Shown: positions 6,617 to 14,746 of the stretch, piece by piece
Numbering within the stretch: position 1 is the first letter of the stretch
Layout of the letters: each line of letters opens with the position of its first letter
IMG/VR virus record: IMGVR_UViG_3300032116_000718
Span: 1-34,690 of that record
Source: a virus
Length of the DNA stretch: 34,690 nucleotides
Direction: 5' to 3' (one strand)
Notes under the pieces: generated by a model
Databases searched by the model: none
What the model was told of the DNA's origin: nothing
The model's input: the letters and a program-made list of their open reading frames with translations, nothing else
Program-made: the position numbers and the translations under genes

Positions 6617-6880
6617 ATGCAAAAGTTAATTAGTTTAAACATTGACGTAAGTAAAATTGACTCTAAAAGACTCTACAAGGGTAAAAAAGGACAATATTTG
6701 TCCGCAACATTGTTCCTCAAGGAAGAGGTGGACCAGTATGGGAATAACGGATTTATAGTAGAATCCATCACCAAAGAAGAAAGGGAGCAAGGCAAGAAAG
6801 GTACAATCATCGGGAATGCTAAATTTATGGTAGCAGGTGGACCTTCAAAGCAAGAAGAACCTCAAGACTTGCCATTCTGA
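6617..6880 (+). CDS. Putative single-stranded DNA-binding protein
   Basis: 87 residues. The body is beta-strand rich with basic and aromatic residues (KGKKGQYLSATLF, then a DQYGNNGF turn) compatible with a minimal OB fold. The C-terminus ends QEEPQDLPF, closely matching the acidic DLPF tip by which bacterial SSBs recruit partners. It is shorter than host SSB. Placed between the annealing protein and a nuclease, it probably protects ssDNA during phage replication. The assignment rests on tip and context, not a search. Confidence 0.6.
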   Translation: MQKLISLNIDVSKIDSKRLYKGKKGQYLSATLFLKEEVDQYGNNGFIVESITKEEREQGKKGTIIGNAKFMVAGGPSKQEEPQDLPF

Positions 6881-6891
6881 ATTAATCACAA

Positions 6892-6916
6892 GGGTGGGGT
6901 TGTAATGACCTCACCC
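6892..6916 (+). other. GC-rich stem-loop between genes
   Basis: A 9-bp stem (6892-6900 with 6908-6916, one G-T wobble) with a 7-nt loop. There is no T tract after it, so it is not a standard terminator. It may protect a 3' end, pause polymerase, or control the start of the nuclease gene. An in-frame ATG at 6905 sits in its loop; the start at 6935 is preferred. Confidence 0.55.
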
Positions 6917-6934
6917 ATACTTAAACCAATCGTT

Positions 6935-7399
6935 ATGCAAATCACATTAGACAACTACGAGCAGGAAATAGTCAGAGGCATCTCACTGGCAAGGCACAAT
7001 AACAATATAGATAGAGGAAGCAAGTCCTACAAGATGGGGGGAGGTGATGACCTTCTCATTAACCTTGAAGGCACGGGTGGGGAGTTTGCGTTTTGCAAAC
7101 TAAAAAACATTTATCCCGACATGACAATTGACCATCCTATCCCTTTTGACTGCTATATTAACGGACACGGATATATTGATGTCAAAACAACTAAGAAGAC
7201 AAACGGAATGCTTTTAGTAGGCGTTTGGAAATCAAGGTCAATACCCGACTATTATGCTTTGATGGTGGGAGAGTTTCCTACTTATGAGTTCAAGGGATTC
7301 TTCCCAGGTAATGACTTATTTAATGATGGCAACCTTGTTGACTTGGGACATGGACCAACTTACGGAATACCACAGGACCGATTAAAAATGGACCTATGA
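6935..7399 (+). CDS. PD-(D/E)XK-like nuclease
   Basis: 154 residues from ATG 6935 (MQITLDNYEQ). Candidate catalytic residues are Glu50 in GTGGEFAF, Asp72, and Asp82-x-Lys84 in YIDVKTTKK, in the order and spacing of the PD-(D/E)XK fold. The length fits a single-domain nuclease. It could supply 3' overhangs for the annealing protein upstream or degrade host DNA. It overlaps the membrane micropeptide downstream by ATGA. Confidence 0.6.
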   Translation: MQITLDNYEQEIVRGISLARHNNNIDRGSKSYKMGGGDDLLINLEGTGGEFAFCKLKNIYPDMTIDHPIPFDCYINGHGYIDVKTTKKTNGMLLVGVWKSRSIPDYYALMVGEFPTYEFKGFFPGNDLFNDGNLVDLGHGPTYGIPQDRLKMDL

Positions 7400-7500
7400 G
7401 GGTAGTGCAAATTATTTACTTTATCCTTATCTCTTTACCATTGGCGGTCTGTTTTTATATGGGTGCAACCATTATTTTACTTATAAAACAAAAGTTTTGA
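7396..7500 (+). CDS. Single-TM small protein
   Basis: 34 residues, hydrophobic over most of its length (IIYFILISLPLAVCFYMG). It is coupled by ATGA to the nuclease upstream, and its stop overlaps a TTG start downstream. Likely an inner-membrane peptide; function unknown. Confidence 0.5.
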   Translation: MRVVQIIYFILISLPLAVCFYMGATIILLIKQKF

Positions 7501-7745
7501 GGGACATAACCTATCATCTTGAGAACGCAGTTGAGTATCTTGTTTATGATTTATCTATTGAGGACATTGAAGAACGCAGGGCAAATGCGGTCGCCTATCG
7601 GTCAGGTAAATGCGTTTGTAACTTTATGGGATATCCTCCCAATAAGATTAGCGAAATGAGGCAGATAGGTCGCAAGGTTATAAGCAGAAATGATGGCAAA
7701 ACCTATGCGGTCCGTATAAAGAAAAAATTGCAAGATGTTAAGTAA
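7497..7745 (+). CDS. Hypothetical protein with TTG start
   Basis: 82 residues beginning at TTG 7497, which overlaps the preceding TGA; no ATG lies near enough to be the start. The text is basic at the C-terminus and has a CVCNFMGYPP motif and an RRANAVAYRSG stretch. No known domain was recognised. The next gene starts inside its last codons. Confidence 0.5.
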   Translation: MRDITYHLENAVEYLVYDLSIEDIEERRANAVAYRSGKCVCNFMGYPPNKISEMRQIGRKVISRNDGKTYAVRIKKKLQDVK

Positions 7746-7875
7746 AAAGTTATATTTGGACTACTTGATAGTGGAACATCAAGAGCATTTAAAAATTATT
7801 AATGCCTTAGAGAGATTCGGAGGTTTGCAAGAGCAGACCTGTTCCACCCGAATCTTTTTAAGGTATTTTTTTTAG
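7735..7875 (+). CDS. Small hypothetical protein
   Basis: 46 residues, N-terminal half helical (LDYLIVEHQEHLKII). It overlaps the gene before by 11 bases and ends one base before the replication gene at 7877. No function can be assigned. Confidence 0.5.
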   Translation: MLSKKLYLDYLIVEHQEHLKIINALERFGGLQEQTCSTRIFLRYFF

Positions 7876-7876
7876 T

Positions 7877-8629
7877 ATGAAGAAAGATGCGTTTTATTTT
7901 CCGCATTTTGCAAACTCAAGGAATGATAATAAGATAATGAGATTGCGGTTAGAATTAGGTCTTGAAGGTTATGCTATCTATTTTATGTTACTGGAAGTCC
8001 TTAGAGAACAAAATGACTTCAAATATCCAACAAAGGATATAGATATCCTTGCTCACCAATTTGTTACAAGTGAGCAAAAAGTTCGTGTAGTCATTTGCAA
8101 CTATGGACTTTTTGAGGTAGATTCAGATGAGATGTTTTTTAGCATCAAGCAGATTTACTACCTTCAACCTTACATTGAAAAGACACAAAGAGCAAGAGTT
8201 GCAGCACAAAAAAGGTGGGATAAGGTAGAAGCAGATGCAAATGGAATGCAAATGCATAGCAAATGCAATGCCGATGCAATGCAAATAAAGGAAAGTAAAG
8301 TAAAGGAAACTAAAGTAAAAGAAAGTAAAGTAGGTTTTATACGTCCTGAATTATTTGTAGTTCAGAACTATTTTGAACAAGTAGGTAACCTAACCGAAGC
8401 AGAAGGATTCTTTAACTACTATGAGAGCAATGGATGGAAGGTAGGAAAGAACCCAATGAAAGATTGGCAAGCAGCATCAAGGAACTGGATTAAAAACTCA
8501 AAAAACTATAAACAAAATGGAACAAGCACTAAGTCAAACTTTGACATCTATAATGAGAAACGAAACGAAATCCATGACTACTTCTCCGAGATTGACAGAC
8601 TCAGAGCAACTGGACCTGGAACGTTTTAA
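7877..8629 (+). CDS. Replication protein, DUF4373 (Lin1244/Lin1753-like) type
   Basis: 250 residues. The N-terminus (FPHFANSRNDNKIMRL, then GLEGYAIYFMLLEVLRE) is the hallmark of the DUF4373 domain of phage replication initiators, a DnaD-like winged helix. A linker at about 118-152 is made of near-repeats (KESKVKETKVKESKV) encoded by short DNA repeats. The C-terminal part (FFNYYESNGWKVG, then MKDWQAASRNW) matches DnaT/DnaD-like helicase-recruiting tails. It should bind the origin and recruit the helicase loader; no origin was pinpointed, though the repeats at 8280-8330 are a candidate. Confidence 0.8.
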   Translation: MKKDAFYFPHFANSRNDNKIMRLRLELGLEGYAIYFMLLEVLREQNDFKYPTKDIDILAHQFVTSEQKVRVVICNYGLFEVDSDEMFFSIKQIYYLQPYIEKTQRARVAAQKRWDKVEADANGMQMHSKCNADAMQIKESKVKETKVKESKVGFIRPELFVVQNYFEQVGNLTEAEGFFNYYESNGWKVGKNPMKDWQAASRNWIKNSKNYKQNGTSTKSNFDIYNEKRNEIHDYFSEIDRLRATGPGTF

Positions 8630-9278
8630 ACTTGCAAGAGCATCTGAAAAGTTAAACACTGTAAGCATTGCACTTGTAGTTGATGAACTTATAAGGGGAA
8701 TGCATAAACTTGGCATCAAAGGGGATAAGATACCCAATAAAGAGGAATTATCTGTAATGTATAAGTCAATCGTTGAGGAATACCCTAACATAAAGTTCGG
8801 TGAGTTATCCCTTGCTTTTGATTTAGCAAGTAAGGGGAAACTTGATATGGAAGCAGAAACCTATCAGAACTTTTCAGTATTATATCTGCATAGGTTACTT
8901 AGAGCATTTGCAAGGTATGGGATGCAGAAACTTAATGAGATTAAACCAGTTCAAGAAAGCAGTTGGAATCCAAGATTTGTTACCGATGACGAAAAGATAG
9001 AAACTGCGTTTGATTGTTATAAAAAATTTCGCATTTGGGATAGCATCGTGTTCGGGGTGGATGTGTTCCATATCCTGCATAAGCAAGGCAAAATAATTGT
9101 AGAAGTTGATGATACCTATGATAAGGTTCTAAAGGCAATGAATGAGAAATTATTTGAGGGGTCAAGGCAGGACAAGATAGACATAAGAAACAAGATGAAG
9201 GATGATGACTACATGGAGCATCAATGCTATCGGATGGCGGTAGCAGATTATTTCACTAAACTAATTAACAGAGGATAA
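8517..9278 (+). CDS. Replication-associated protein, possible helicase loader
   Basis: 253 residues, helical, with no Walker motif. ATG 8517 gives a 113-base overlap with the DUF4373 gene; ATG 8574 (MTTSPRLTDSEQ) would cut that to 56. The segment at about 85-140 (FGELSLAFDLASKGKLD, then LHRLLRAFARYG) resembles lambda P-type or other non-ATPase loaders in layout only. It always-follows the initiator in operon order here, which is the main reason for the call. Confidence 0.55.
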   Translation: MEQALSQTLTSIMRNETKSMTTSPRLTDSEQLDLERFKLARASEKLNTVSIALVVDELIRGMHKLGIKGDKIPNKEELSVMYKSIVEEYPNIKFGELSLAFDLASKGKLDMEAETYQNFSVLYLHRLLRAFARYGMQKLNEIKPVQESSWNPRFVTDDEKIETAFDCYKKFRIWDSIVFGVDVFHILHKQGKIIVEVDDTYDKVLKAMNEKLFEGSRQDKIDIRNKMKDDDYMEHQCYRMAVADYFTKLINRG

Positions 9279-10297
9279 TGAAATCTTTCTTATATAATAT
9301 GGACTATGTAAATAGTCAGTCAAAGCAAAATCTTTTTAATGTAGTTTCTTTGTTTGCAGGTGGTGGTGGTTCATCAACTGGTTATCGTTTAGCGGGTGGA
9401 AATGTTTTGGCAATAAATGAATTCATTGAATCAGCACAAGAAACATATCAACAAAATTATCCTGATACACATATATTTAAACAAGATATCAGAGAACTAA
9501 CTGGTAAAATAATATTAGACAAACTACAAATAAAAAAAGGAGAATTGGATATTCTTGATGGTTCACCACCTTGTGCAAGTTTTTCCATTGCAGGAGCAAA
9601 AGAGAAACTATGGGGTGAGGTTAAAAAATACTCAGATACAGAACAAAGAACAGATGACTTATTTTTTGAATTTGCAAGAATATTAAATGAGATACAACCC
9701 AAGGTTTTTGTATGTGAAAATGTTGCAGGTTTAGTATCAGGTGTATCATCAAAATTATTAGGGAATCAGCAATACAATATATTTGGTGAAGAAGAAAATA
9801 CGATATATCACACATTGACAAAGTGCGGTTATTCTGTCAGGTTTAAAGTATTAAATGCCAAGAACTATGGAGTTCCACAAAATAGGGATAGAACAATATT
9901 TATCGGAGTGCGAAATGATATAAAAAATGTCATTACATTTCCAAAGGTATTTCCTGAGATTGTAACAATAGAAGAGGCATTGAATGATGTTGAATATATA
10001 GAAATGAAACGAAAAGCATTTGGAGAATCAACACCAAGAAGAGCAGATAAAAATAGCGTTTGCTTTACAATTACGGCAGATGGACTTGGTGCGACAAGAA
10101 GATATAAAGTAATAAGAACCAATAAAGAAGAAAACAAATTGAGTATTGATGAGTTAAAAATATTAAGTTCTTTTCCGACAGACTACAAGTTGACTGGTTC
10201 ATACAGTAAGCAGTGGGAAAGAATAGGGAGAGCAGTTCCTCCATTGATGATGAAAGAAATTGCAGAACATATTTATAAAACCATATTAAATAAGTAA
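9278..10297 (+). CDS. DNA (cytosine-5) methyltransferase
   Basis: 339 residues with the C5 motifs in order: motif I FAGGGG (about 26-31), motif IV GSPPCASFS with nucleophile Cys99, motif VI ENV (147-149), motif VIII QNRDR (201-205) and motif X GRAVPP (about 317-322). It uses SAM to methylate C5 of cytosine, probably shielding phage DNA from host restriction. No partner endonuclease is adjacent. Hand-counted GC is about 25% at 9481-9540 against 43-45% in nearby genes, pointing to recent acquisition. ATG 9302 is an alternative start. Confidence 0.93.
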   Translation: MKSFLYNMDYVNSQSKQNLFNVVSLFAGGGGSSTGYRLAGGNVLAINEFIESAQETYQQNYPDTHIFKQDIRELTGKIILDKLQIKKGELDILDGSPPCASFSIAGAKEKLWGEVKKYSDTEQRTDDLFFEFARILNEIQPKVFVCENVAGLVSGVSSKLLGNQQYNIFGEEENTIYHTLTKCGYSVRFKVLNAKNYGVPQNRDRTIFIGVRNDIKNVITFPKVFPEIVTIEEALNDVEYIEMKRKAFGESTPRRADKNSVCFTITADGLGATRRYKVIRTNKEENKLSIDELKILSSFPTDYKLTGSYSKQWERIGRAVPPLMMKEIAEHIYKTILNK

Positions 10298-10302
10298 TCA
10301 AT

Positions 10303-10608
10303 ATGGACCTCTCAGTCGGATTAATAACAAAGTTTGCATTAATGAAGTTGGAATCCAAAGGTTACTATGTTTGGCGTAATAACAACTTGTCTGTACCTGG
10401 CAGGAAGTTCATTGGGGAGAGAGGTGTAGCAGATATAACAGGATTCTGCAAGACTACAGGCAAGGCGGTTTATTGCGAGGTTAAAACTATTAAGGATAAA
10501 CTTAGCGACTATCAGATAGTTTTTCTCAATAGAGCAAAAAATGCAGGAGCATTGTGTTACCTTGCAACTGATAACAAGGGCATCCCTGAACTTAACATAT
10601 GGGTCTGA
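10303..10608 (+). CDS. VRR-NUC domain nuclease
   Basis: 101 residues, the size of a stand-alone VRR-NUC domain. It has Asp44 in GVADITGF, then Glu59-Val-Lys61 in YCEVKTIKDKLS and Gln71 in the following helix, which is the family's metal-binding set. Such proteins act on branched or flap DNA. It may resolve replication or recombination intermediates before packaging. It overlaps the sigma-like gene by 10 bases and returns to the genome's usual GC content after the methyltransferase. Confidence 0.85.
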   Translation: MDLSVGLITKFALMKLESKGYYVWRNNNLSVPGRKFIGERGVADITGFCKTTGKAVYCEVKTIKDKLSDYQIVFLNRAKNAGALCYLATDNKGIPELNIWV

Positions 10609-11114
10609 CAAAGAACGATATCATAGCAGGTCTATACACGGACAAGGATATAGACAATGCCATCAAGAAGATGCAACCTTTTGAGTTGCAGGATGACTTG
10701 AGGCAAGAGATGTTTATGGTACTTTGCGAAATGGATGACATAAAGTTTATGTCAATGCATACGGGTGGATTCCTAAAGTTCTACTTGGTCCGCACAATGC
10801 TTTCAATGATTAAATCCGATAGGTCAACTTTCTTTAATAAGTTCCGCAGGGTGTTTACGGAATGGACCGAGAAACACGATGCACCCGATGTAAGTGATAC
10901 CATACAAACCGATGAGATAACTGTAAAACTGAATAATTCTTTAAAGATTCTCCATTGGTATGAACTTGAAATCCTTAGACTATATTCCGAGAATGGGCAT
11001 AACATAATGAGTCTTTCAAGGGATACTGGCATCCCTTATCGTTCCCTTATGAAGACCATTAAGAAGACAAAGACATTACTTAAATATAAAATCAAAAACC
11101 ATGTTACTCCTTAA
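10599..11114 (+). CDS. Sigma-70-like transcription factor
   Basis: 171 residues in two helical blocks. Residues about 25-85 resemble sigma region 2 (ELQDDLRQEMFMVLCEM, then aromatic and basic helices). Residues about 112-165 resemble region 4 with an HTH (YELEILRLYSENGHNIMSL, then GIPYRSLMKTIKKTK). The spacing is that of small ECF-like factors. It probably redirects host RNA polymerase to late promoters; the box at 18427 is a candidate target. The similarity is structural rather than close. Confidence 0.65.
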   Translation: MGLTKNDIIAGLYTDKDIDNAIKKMQPFELQDDLRQEMFMVLCEMDDIKFMSMHTGGFLKFYLVRTMLSMIKSDRSTFFNKFRRVFTEWTEKHDAPDVSDTIQTDEITVKLNNSLKILHWYELEILRLYSENGHNIMSLSRDTGIPYRSLMKTIKKTKTLLKYKIKNHVTP

Positions 11115-11352
11115 AATTGTTATCGCAACGCTTTTCTTTGTTTTTTACATTATTGATATGGCAAGACTTCCCGAGAAGTTAAAGGTCAATTATAAACCAT
11201 TTAACTGCAATATGTGCCTTTCCGTATATATTGCCATCGCTTTGTATTTATTGCCAGTAGTGGTCCTTAATTGCGTTTTAGTGGCATTTGTCGCAGGGGT
11301 ATCTGCTCCACTATTTAGAAACCTTATGAATAACATATTCTTTAAAAAATGA
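11101..11352 (+). CDS. Small membrane protein with CxxC (DUF1360-like)
   Basis: 83 residues with three hydrophobic segments (about 2-18, 40-54, 57-70). The first loop holds PFNCNMCLS, like the NCxxC motif of DUF1360-type phage membrane proteins. It overlaps the sigma-like gene by 14 bases. It probably sits in the inner membrane; function unknown. Confidence 0.6.
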   Translation: MLLLKIVIATLFFVFYIIDMARLPEKLKVNYKPFNCNMCLSVYIAIALYLLPVVVLNCVLVAFVAGVSAPLFRNLMNNIFFKK

Positions 11353-11388
11353 TATTCAAAGACATTAGTCATTAATAAATTAATCACA

Positions 11389-11607
11389 ATGGAATCAGGA
11401 ATCAATTATTTAATCAGTCATGCTTTTTGTCAGAATTGCAGTTACAAATGGACTGCGGTAGTTGAAGTTGAGTACATACAATTGACAGAAAATAAAGAAT
11501 ATAAAATGCCTGAATTTTTAGAATGCCCCGAATGCAAATCTGAGTTTGCTGATTATAGCGGAATAATTACTGATGAACAATTTAAAAATAAATATTTTAA
11601 AAAATAA
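11389..11607 (+). CDS. Zinc-ribbon protein
   Basis: 72 residues with FCQNC near residue 15 and CPEC near residue 48, a two-knuckle zinc ribbon separated by a beta hairpin. The start has the usual A-rich leader (TTAATCACA). It could bind nucleic acid or host polymerase, but the partner is unknown. Confidence 0.6.
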   Translation: MESGINYLISHAFCQNCSYKWTAVVEVEYIQLTENKEYKMPEFLECPECKSEFADYSGIITDEQFKNKYFKK

Positions 11608-11610
11608 ACT

Positions 11611-11811
11611 ATGGCACAACAAACGGCAGTTGAATGGTTGATGGATAGAATAAAGAATCAGCACCTGTATGGTTTTACTCCATTACATGAATTAGAAGAA
11701 CAAGCAAAATCAATGGAGATAGAGCGTTTAGAAGATTGTTGGATTGCTGCTGAACAATCTGAAGATTCACAAACATTTTTTAATTACTACAACGAAACCT
11801 ATAACAAATGA
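11611..11811 (+). CDS. Conserved phage hypothetical protein
   Basis: 66 residues, helical and acidic, starting QQTAVEWLMDRI. Its wording (TAVEWL, then LEEQAKSMEIE) is of a type often met in Bacteroidota phages. No function is known. It overlaps the next gene by ATGA. Confidence 0.65.
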   Translation: MAQQTAVEWLMDRIKNQHLYGFTPLHELEEQAKSMEIERLEDCWIAAEQSEDSQTFFNYYNETYNK

Positions 11812-12110
11812 CACAGGAAGATGAAAAGTTTATTCGTGACAATATCTACAACTTTGAATGTGTAAAGATTGGGTTTATGAAGAACCTTCCCTTGCACATC
11901 TTGGTAGGATATGAGCAGATTTATCGCAGATACCTTGATGGTGGTTTTATCCTGACAAGTTGGTGTGCGAACTGCGTAGCAGACATGATGAAGAGATTGA
12001 GTAACTATTGGGATATTTACCAAGCATCCAAGTTGCTTGATGCAGAAGTTGTACAAGAATTTGTACAAGTACCGAAAAAGAAAGGCAGACCATTTAAAAA
12101 CAAGCAATGA
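11808..12110 (+). CDS. Conserved hypothetical with basic tail
   Basis: 100 residues. The body is helical with a WCANCVADMM segment, and the C-terminus ends VPKKKGRPFKNKQ, an AT-hook-like GRP core in a basic tail. This suggests contact with AT-rich DNA, but that is inference. It overlaps the glycosyltransferase gene by ATGA. Confidence 0.6.
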   Translation: MTQEDEKFIRDNIYNFECVKIGFMKNLPLHILVGYEQIYRRYLDGGFILTSWCANCVADMMKRLSNYWDIYQASKLLDAEVVQEFVQVPKKKGRPFKNKQ

Positions 12111-13108
12111 GAATCATAACAGTTGGTCAAAGAAACTCGGGGGTTTCATTCCATCGGTTGTTCAATCCTTTAATATACTTGCCAAAGGATTACGCAATGA
12201 TGACTGATGTACTAACCGAGGAAGAACTTGAAAAAGGGTATGACATACTTTTTATCAATCGTTACATAGCAGGGATGGAGGTTGATGAGGTTGTAAGATT
12301 AAGGGAGAAGTACGGATTCAAGTTGGTAGTTGATGTGGATGATTATTGGAACTTAGATGCATGGCATATCCTTTACGGCAAATATCCTACTCAAAAGGTC
12401 ATTGACCATATCAAGGTGGCAGACTTGGTAATATGTTCTAACAATGATTTAGCGGTTCAAATTGATGAACTAAACAATAAATGGATAGTTATACCAAACG
12501 CATTACCTTATGGAGAGGACCAGTTCACAGATGTAAAGACCGAATCAGAAAAGGTCCGCTTTGTTTATGCAGGTTCGGTAACACACGAGAAGGACATTGC
12601 AATCCTAAAGAATCCAATGAAAAGAGTTGCAGGGGATTCTATGGTAAAGAATAACTCAAACTTTATCCTTTGCGGATATTCGGAAGATAAGAACGTATCA
12701 GAAGCATGGGGCAGAATGATTAATGATTATATGTGTGGGTTCAAGGTTGATGGGTACATACGGGGTGCGTTACCAGTGGACCAATACATGAACTTTTACA
12801 ATGAGGCAGATGCTTGTCTTGTCCCTTTAGTAGATTCCAAGTTTAACTCAATGAAATCTAACCTAAAGGTCTTGGAGGCAGCAACTAAGAATGCACCTGT
12901 AATCTGTTCCAATGTTAAACCTTATTCCCAATGTAAATATATCATCCCTGTAAACAATCAATCAGATTGGTTCATAAATATTAAAAAAGTTGTCAAAGAT
13001 GCTATTTATAGAAAGGAGATGGGGATTGCAAATGGGGAATGGTGTAGAGAGAACTTTAACTTAGTCAAGGTAAATAAATTAAGAACACAAATATTTAACG
13101 CATTATGA
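12107..13108 (+). CDS. Glycosyltransferase, GT-B fold (GT4-like)
   Basis: 333 residues. The N-terminal half carries an acceptor-domain-like text (VVDVDDYW), and the linker holds VIPNALPY. The C-terminal half begins FVYAGSVTHEKDI, followed by YNEADACLVPL and the sugar-nucleotide-binding NLKVLEAATKNAPVI. These are the landmarks of GT4 family retaining enzymes. The acceptor is unknown; it could be a virion protein, the host envelope or modified DNA. It opens a cassette of sugar-handling genes. Confidence 0.8.
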   Translation: MRIITVGQRNSGVSFHRLFNPLIYLPKDYAMMTDVLTEEELEKGYDILFINRYIAGMEVDEVVRLREKYGFKLVVDVDDYWNLDAWHILYGKYPTQKVIDHIKVADLVICSNNDLAVQIDELNNKWIVIPNALPYGEDQFTDVKTESEKVRFVYAGSVTHEKDIAILKNPMKRVAGDSMVKNNSNFILCGYSEDKNVSEAWGRMINDYMCGFKVDGYIRGALPVDQYMNFYNEADACLVPLVDSKFNSMKSNLKVLEAATKNAPVICSNVKPYSQCKYIIPVNNQSDWFINIKKVVKDAIYRKEMGIANGEWCRENFNLVKVNKLRTQIFNAL

Positions 13109-13347
13109 AAGCAACATTAACCTTTGACCTTGACGATTACGATGATGGCATTGCACATTTAAGATGTATTCAATCATCTGATATATGCATGGTCTTATGG
13201 AACTTTATGAATAACACAAGAGAAGAAGTAACTGAGAAAGCATTAAAAGATGAACTTGATATAGATGATGCAGTTAATTCTGCTTACCATAAGTTATGGG
13301 AGATGTTAGATGAAAAGAGTATTAACATAGATAAACTTGTAGACTAA
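13105..13347 (+). CDS. Conserved phage hypothetical protein
   Basis: 80 residues starting MKATLTFDLDDYDDG, a strand followed by helices. Small proteins with this opening recur in phage genomes without a known function. It overlaps both flanking glycosyltransferase genes by 1 to 4 bases, so it is co-translated with them. Confidence 0.65.
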   Translation: MKATLTFDLDDYDDGIAHLRCIQSSDICMVLWNFMNNTREEVTEKALKDELDIDDAVNSAYHKLWEMLDEKSINIDKLVD

Positions 13348-14129
13348 TGGATAAGGTACTTATCGCAATGGCAGTGCATGACACTGAAGAGAATAAAAGG
13401 TCAGAACTAACTGAAAAGGTCCTAAATGAATTACATTTTCAGCATATCTTTTATGACCATGAGTTTTGGATTATAGATAATAACTCTTGCCAGGCAACAA
13501 AGGATATTATAAAAGAATATGCAGCAGATGGTTTTGTAAATGTAATAACCAATGAAGAAAACATTGGAACGGCAGAAGCGATTAATCTTGCTTGGAAGAA
13601 TCGTAAACCAGGTCAGCACTGCATCAAGATGGACAATGATGTAATCATAGACAATTATGATTGGGTGAAAGATATGGTGGAGGCAATTGAACGTGAACCT
13701 AAGATAGGTATTGTAGGACTGAAGCGGAAAGATTGTTGGGAAGAACCGAATCACGCACTACCTGATTGGAGAAGTGAATTAATTATGCTACCACACTTCG
13801 CAGGTCAGAGATGGATAATAGTTGAGAAGTGCCATCACATAATAGGTACTTGTCAGATGTACTCCTCCGCTTTGCTTGACAAAATAGGTTACCTTTGCCA
13901 ACCTAACCTCTACGGATATGATGATGTCCTTGCATCTCATAGGTCAACAGTTGCAGGGATGTGGAATGTGTTCTTGCCTCATATTGAAATTGAACACATA
14001 GACAAGGGAGAAACGGAATACCAAACGTGGAAGGAGAAGCATAGTGCAGAGGTAACCCAACAGGTAATTAAGATGACCCATGAATACTATCACGGAACAA
14101 GACCAATATACTACAATCCTTTCCAATGA
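13347..14129 (+). CDS. Glycosyltransferase, GT-A fold (GT2-like)
   Basis: 260 residues. It has IIDNNS (about 42-47), NIGTAEAIN (about 72-80) and the metal-binding MDND (95-98), all in GT2 positions. An HHIIGTCQMYS segment and a GYDDVLASHR motif provide the acceptor-side and catalytic-base features of the family. It should transfer a sugar from a nucleotide donor with a divalent metal. It overlaps its neighbours at both ends. Confidence 0.85.
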   Translation: MDKVLIAMAVHDTEENKRSELTEKVLNELHFQHIFYDHEFWIIDNNSCQATKDIIKEYAADGFVNVITNEENIGTAEAINLAWKNRKPGQHCIKMDNDVIIDNYDWVKDMVEAIEREPKIGIVGLKRKDCWEEPNHALPDWRSELIMLPHFAGQRWIIVEKCHHIIGTCQMYSSALLDKIGYLCQPNLYGYDDVLASHRSTVAGMWNVFLPHIEIEHIDKGETEYQTWKEKHSAEVTQQVIKMTHEYYHGTRPIYYNPFQ

Positions 14130-14746
14130 AAGTAATAGTTTCACTTGACAATCCGAATCACGCAGGTTGGTTAAAGTTTGAGGAATCCCTTAAACAACAC
14201 GGATGGTCCTATCATCCAATCGTAAGGGAGTGGAAAGGGTTTGGCACAAAGATAATCGGACTTTACGAGTACCTATGCTCAACCGATATAGATGAATTCA
14301 TTTACTTGGATGCCTACGATAATTATTGCATAGCAAGTCCCCATGAGTTTAAGTTTAAAAAGAAAGTTTACCCAATTATAATATCAAGCGAAAAAGGATG
14401 CTATCCCGACACGCATAAGATGGGAATGTTTCCAGTAGTAAATCACGAATGGAAGTTTCTAAATAGCGGACAGATATACGGCAATAAGGAACACTTCATT
14501 AGTGTTTACAATAGTAATCCTCCGAGGTTTGAGGATGATGACCAAAGATGGTATACCGACAGATTCCTAAATATGAGGTCTACCATAGGACTTGACTATT
14601 GTAATATCTTTCAATCGGTTGCGTTTGAGGTAGAAGGTGACTTTACCCTAACTTACAATAGATTGTACAACAATAAAACACATACCTTCCCTATGTTCAT
14701 TCACGGGAATGGCAAGACTGACATGAGCAAATTTTATCTATTATGA
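14126..14746 (+). CDS. PLOD-like glycosyltransferase
   Basis: 206 residues. Motifs follow the glycosyltransferase domain of procollagen lysyl hydroxylases: YLDAYDNY with Asp62 and Asp65, SSEKGCYPD (87-95), FLNSG (111-115), DDDQRWYTD (137-145), an LDYCNIFQ block, and a terminal HGNG (193-196) that would bind metal and phosphate. The animal enzymes add glucose to galactosyl-hydroxylysine. Here the acceptor is unknown, and only the glycosyltransferase part is present. Confidence 0.72.
   Translation: MKVIVSLDNPNHAGWLKFEESLKQHGWSYHPIVREWKGFGTKIIGLYEYLCSTDIDEFIYLDAYDNYCIASPHEFKFKKKVYPIIISSEKGCYPDTHKMGMFPVVNHEWKFLNSGQIYGNKEHFISVYNSNPPRFEDDDQRWYTDRFLNMRSTIGLDYCNIFQSVAFEVEGDFTLTYNRLYNNKTHTFPMFIHGNGKTDMSKFYLL

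Noticed and set aside
8280-8335. Short repeats in the DUF4373 gene as a CRISPR-like or iteron array
   Set aside because: The repeats are short, in-frame and encode a Lys/Glu linker, with no spacers. An origin role is possible but not shown.
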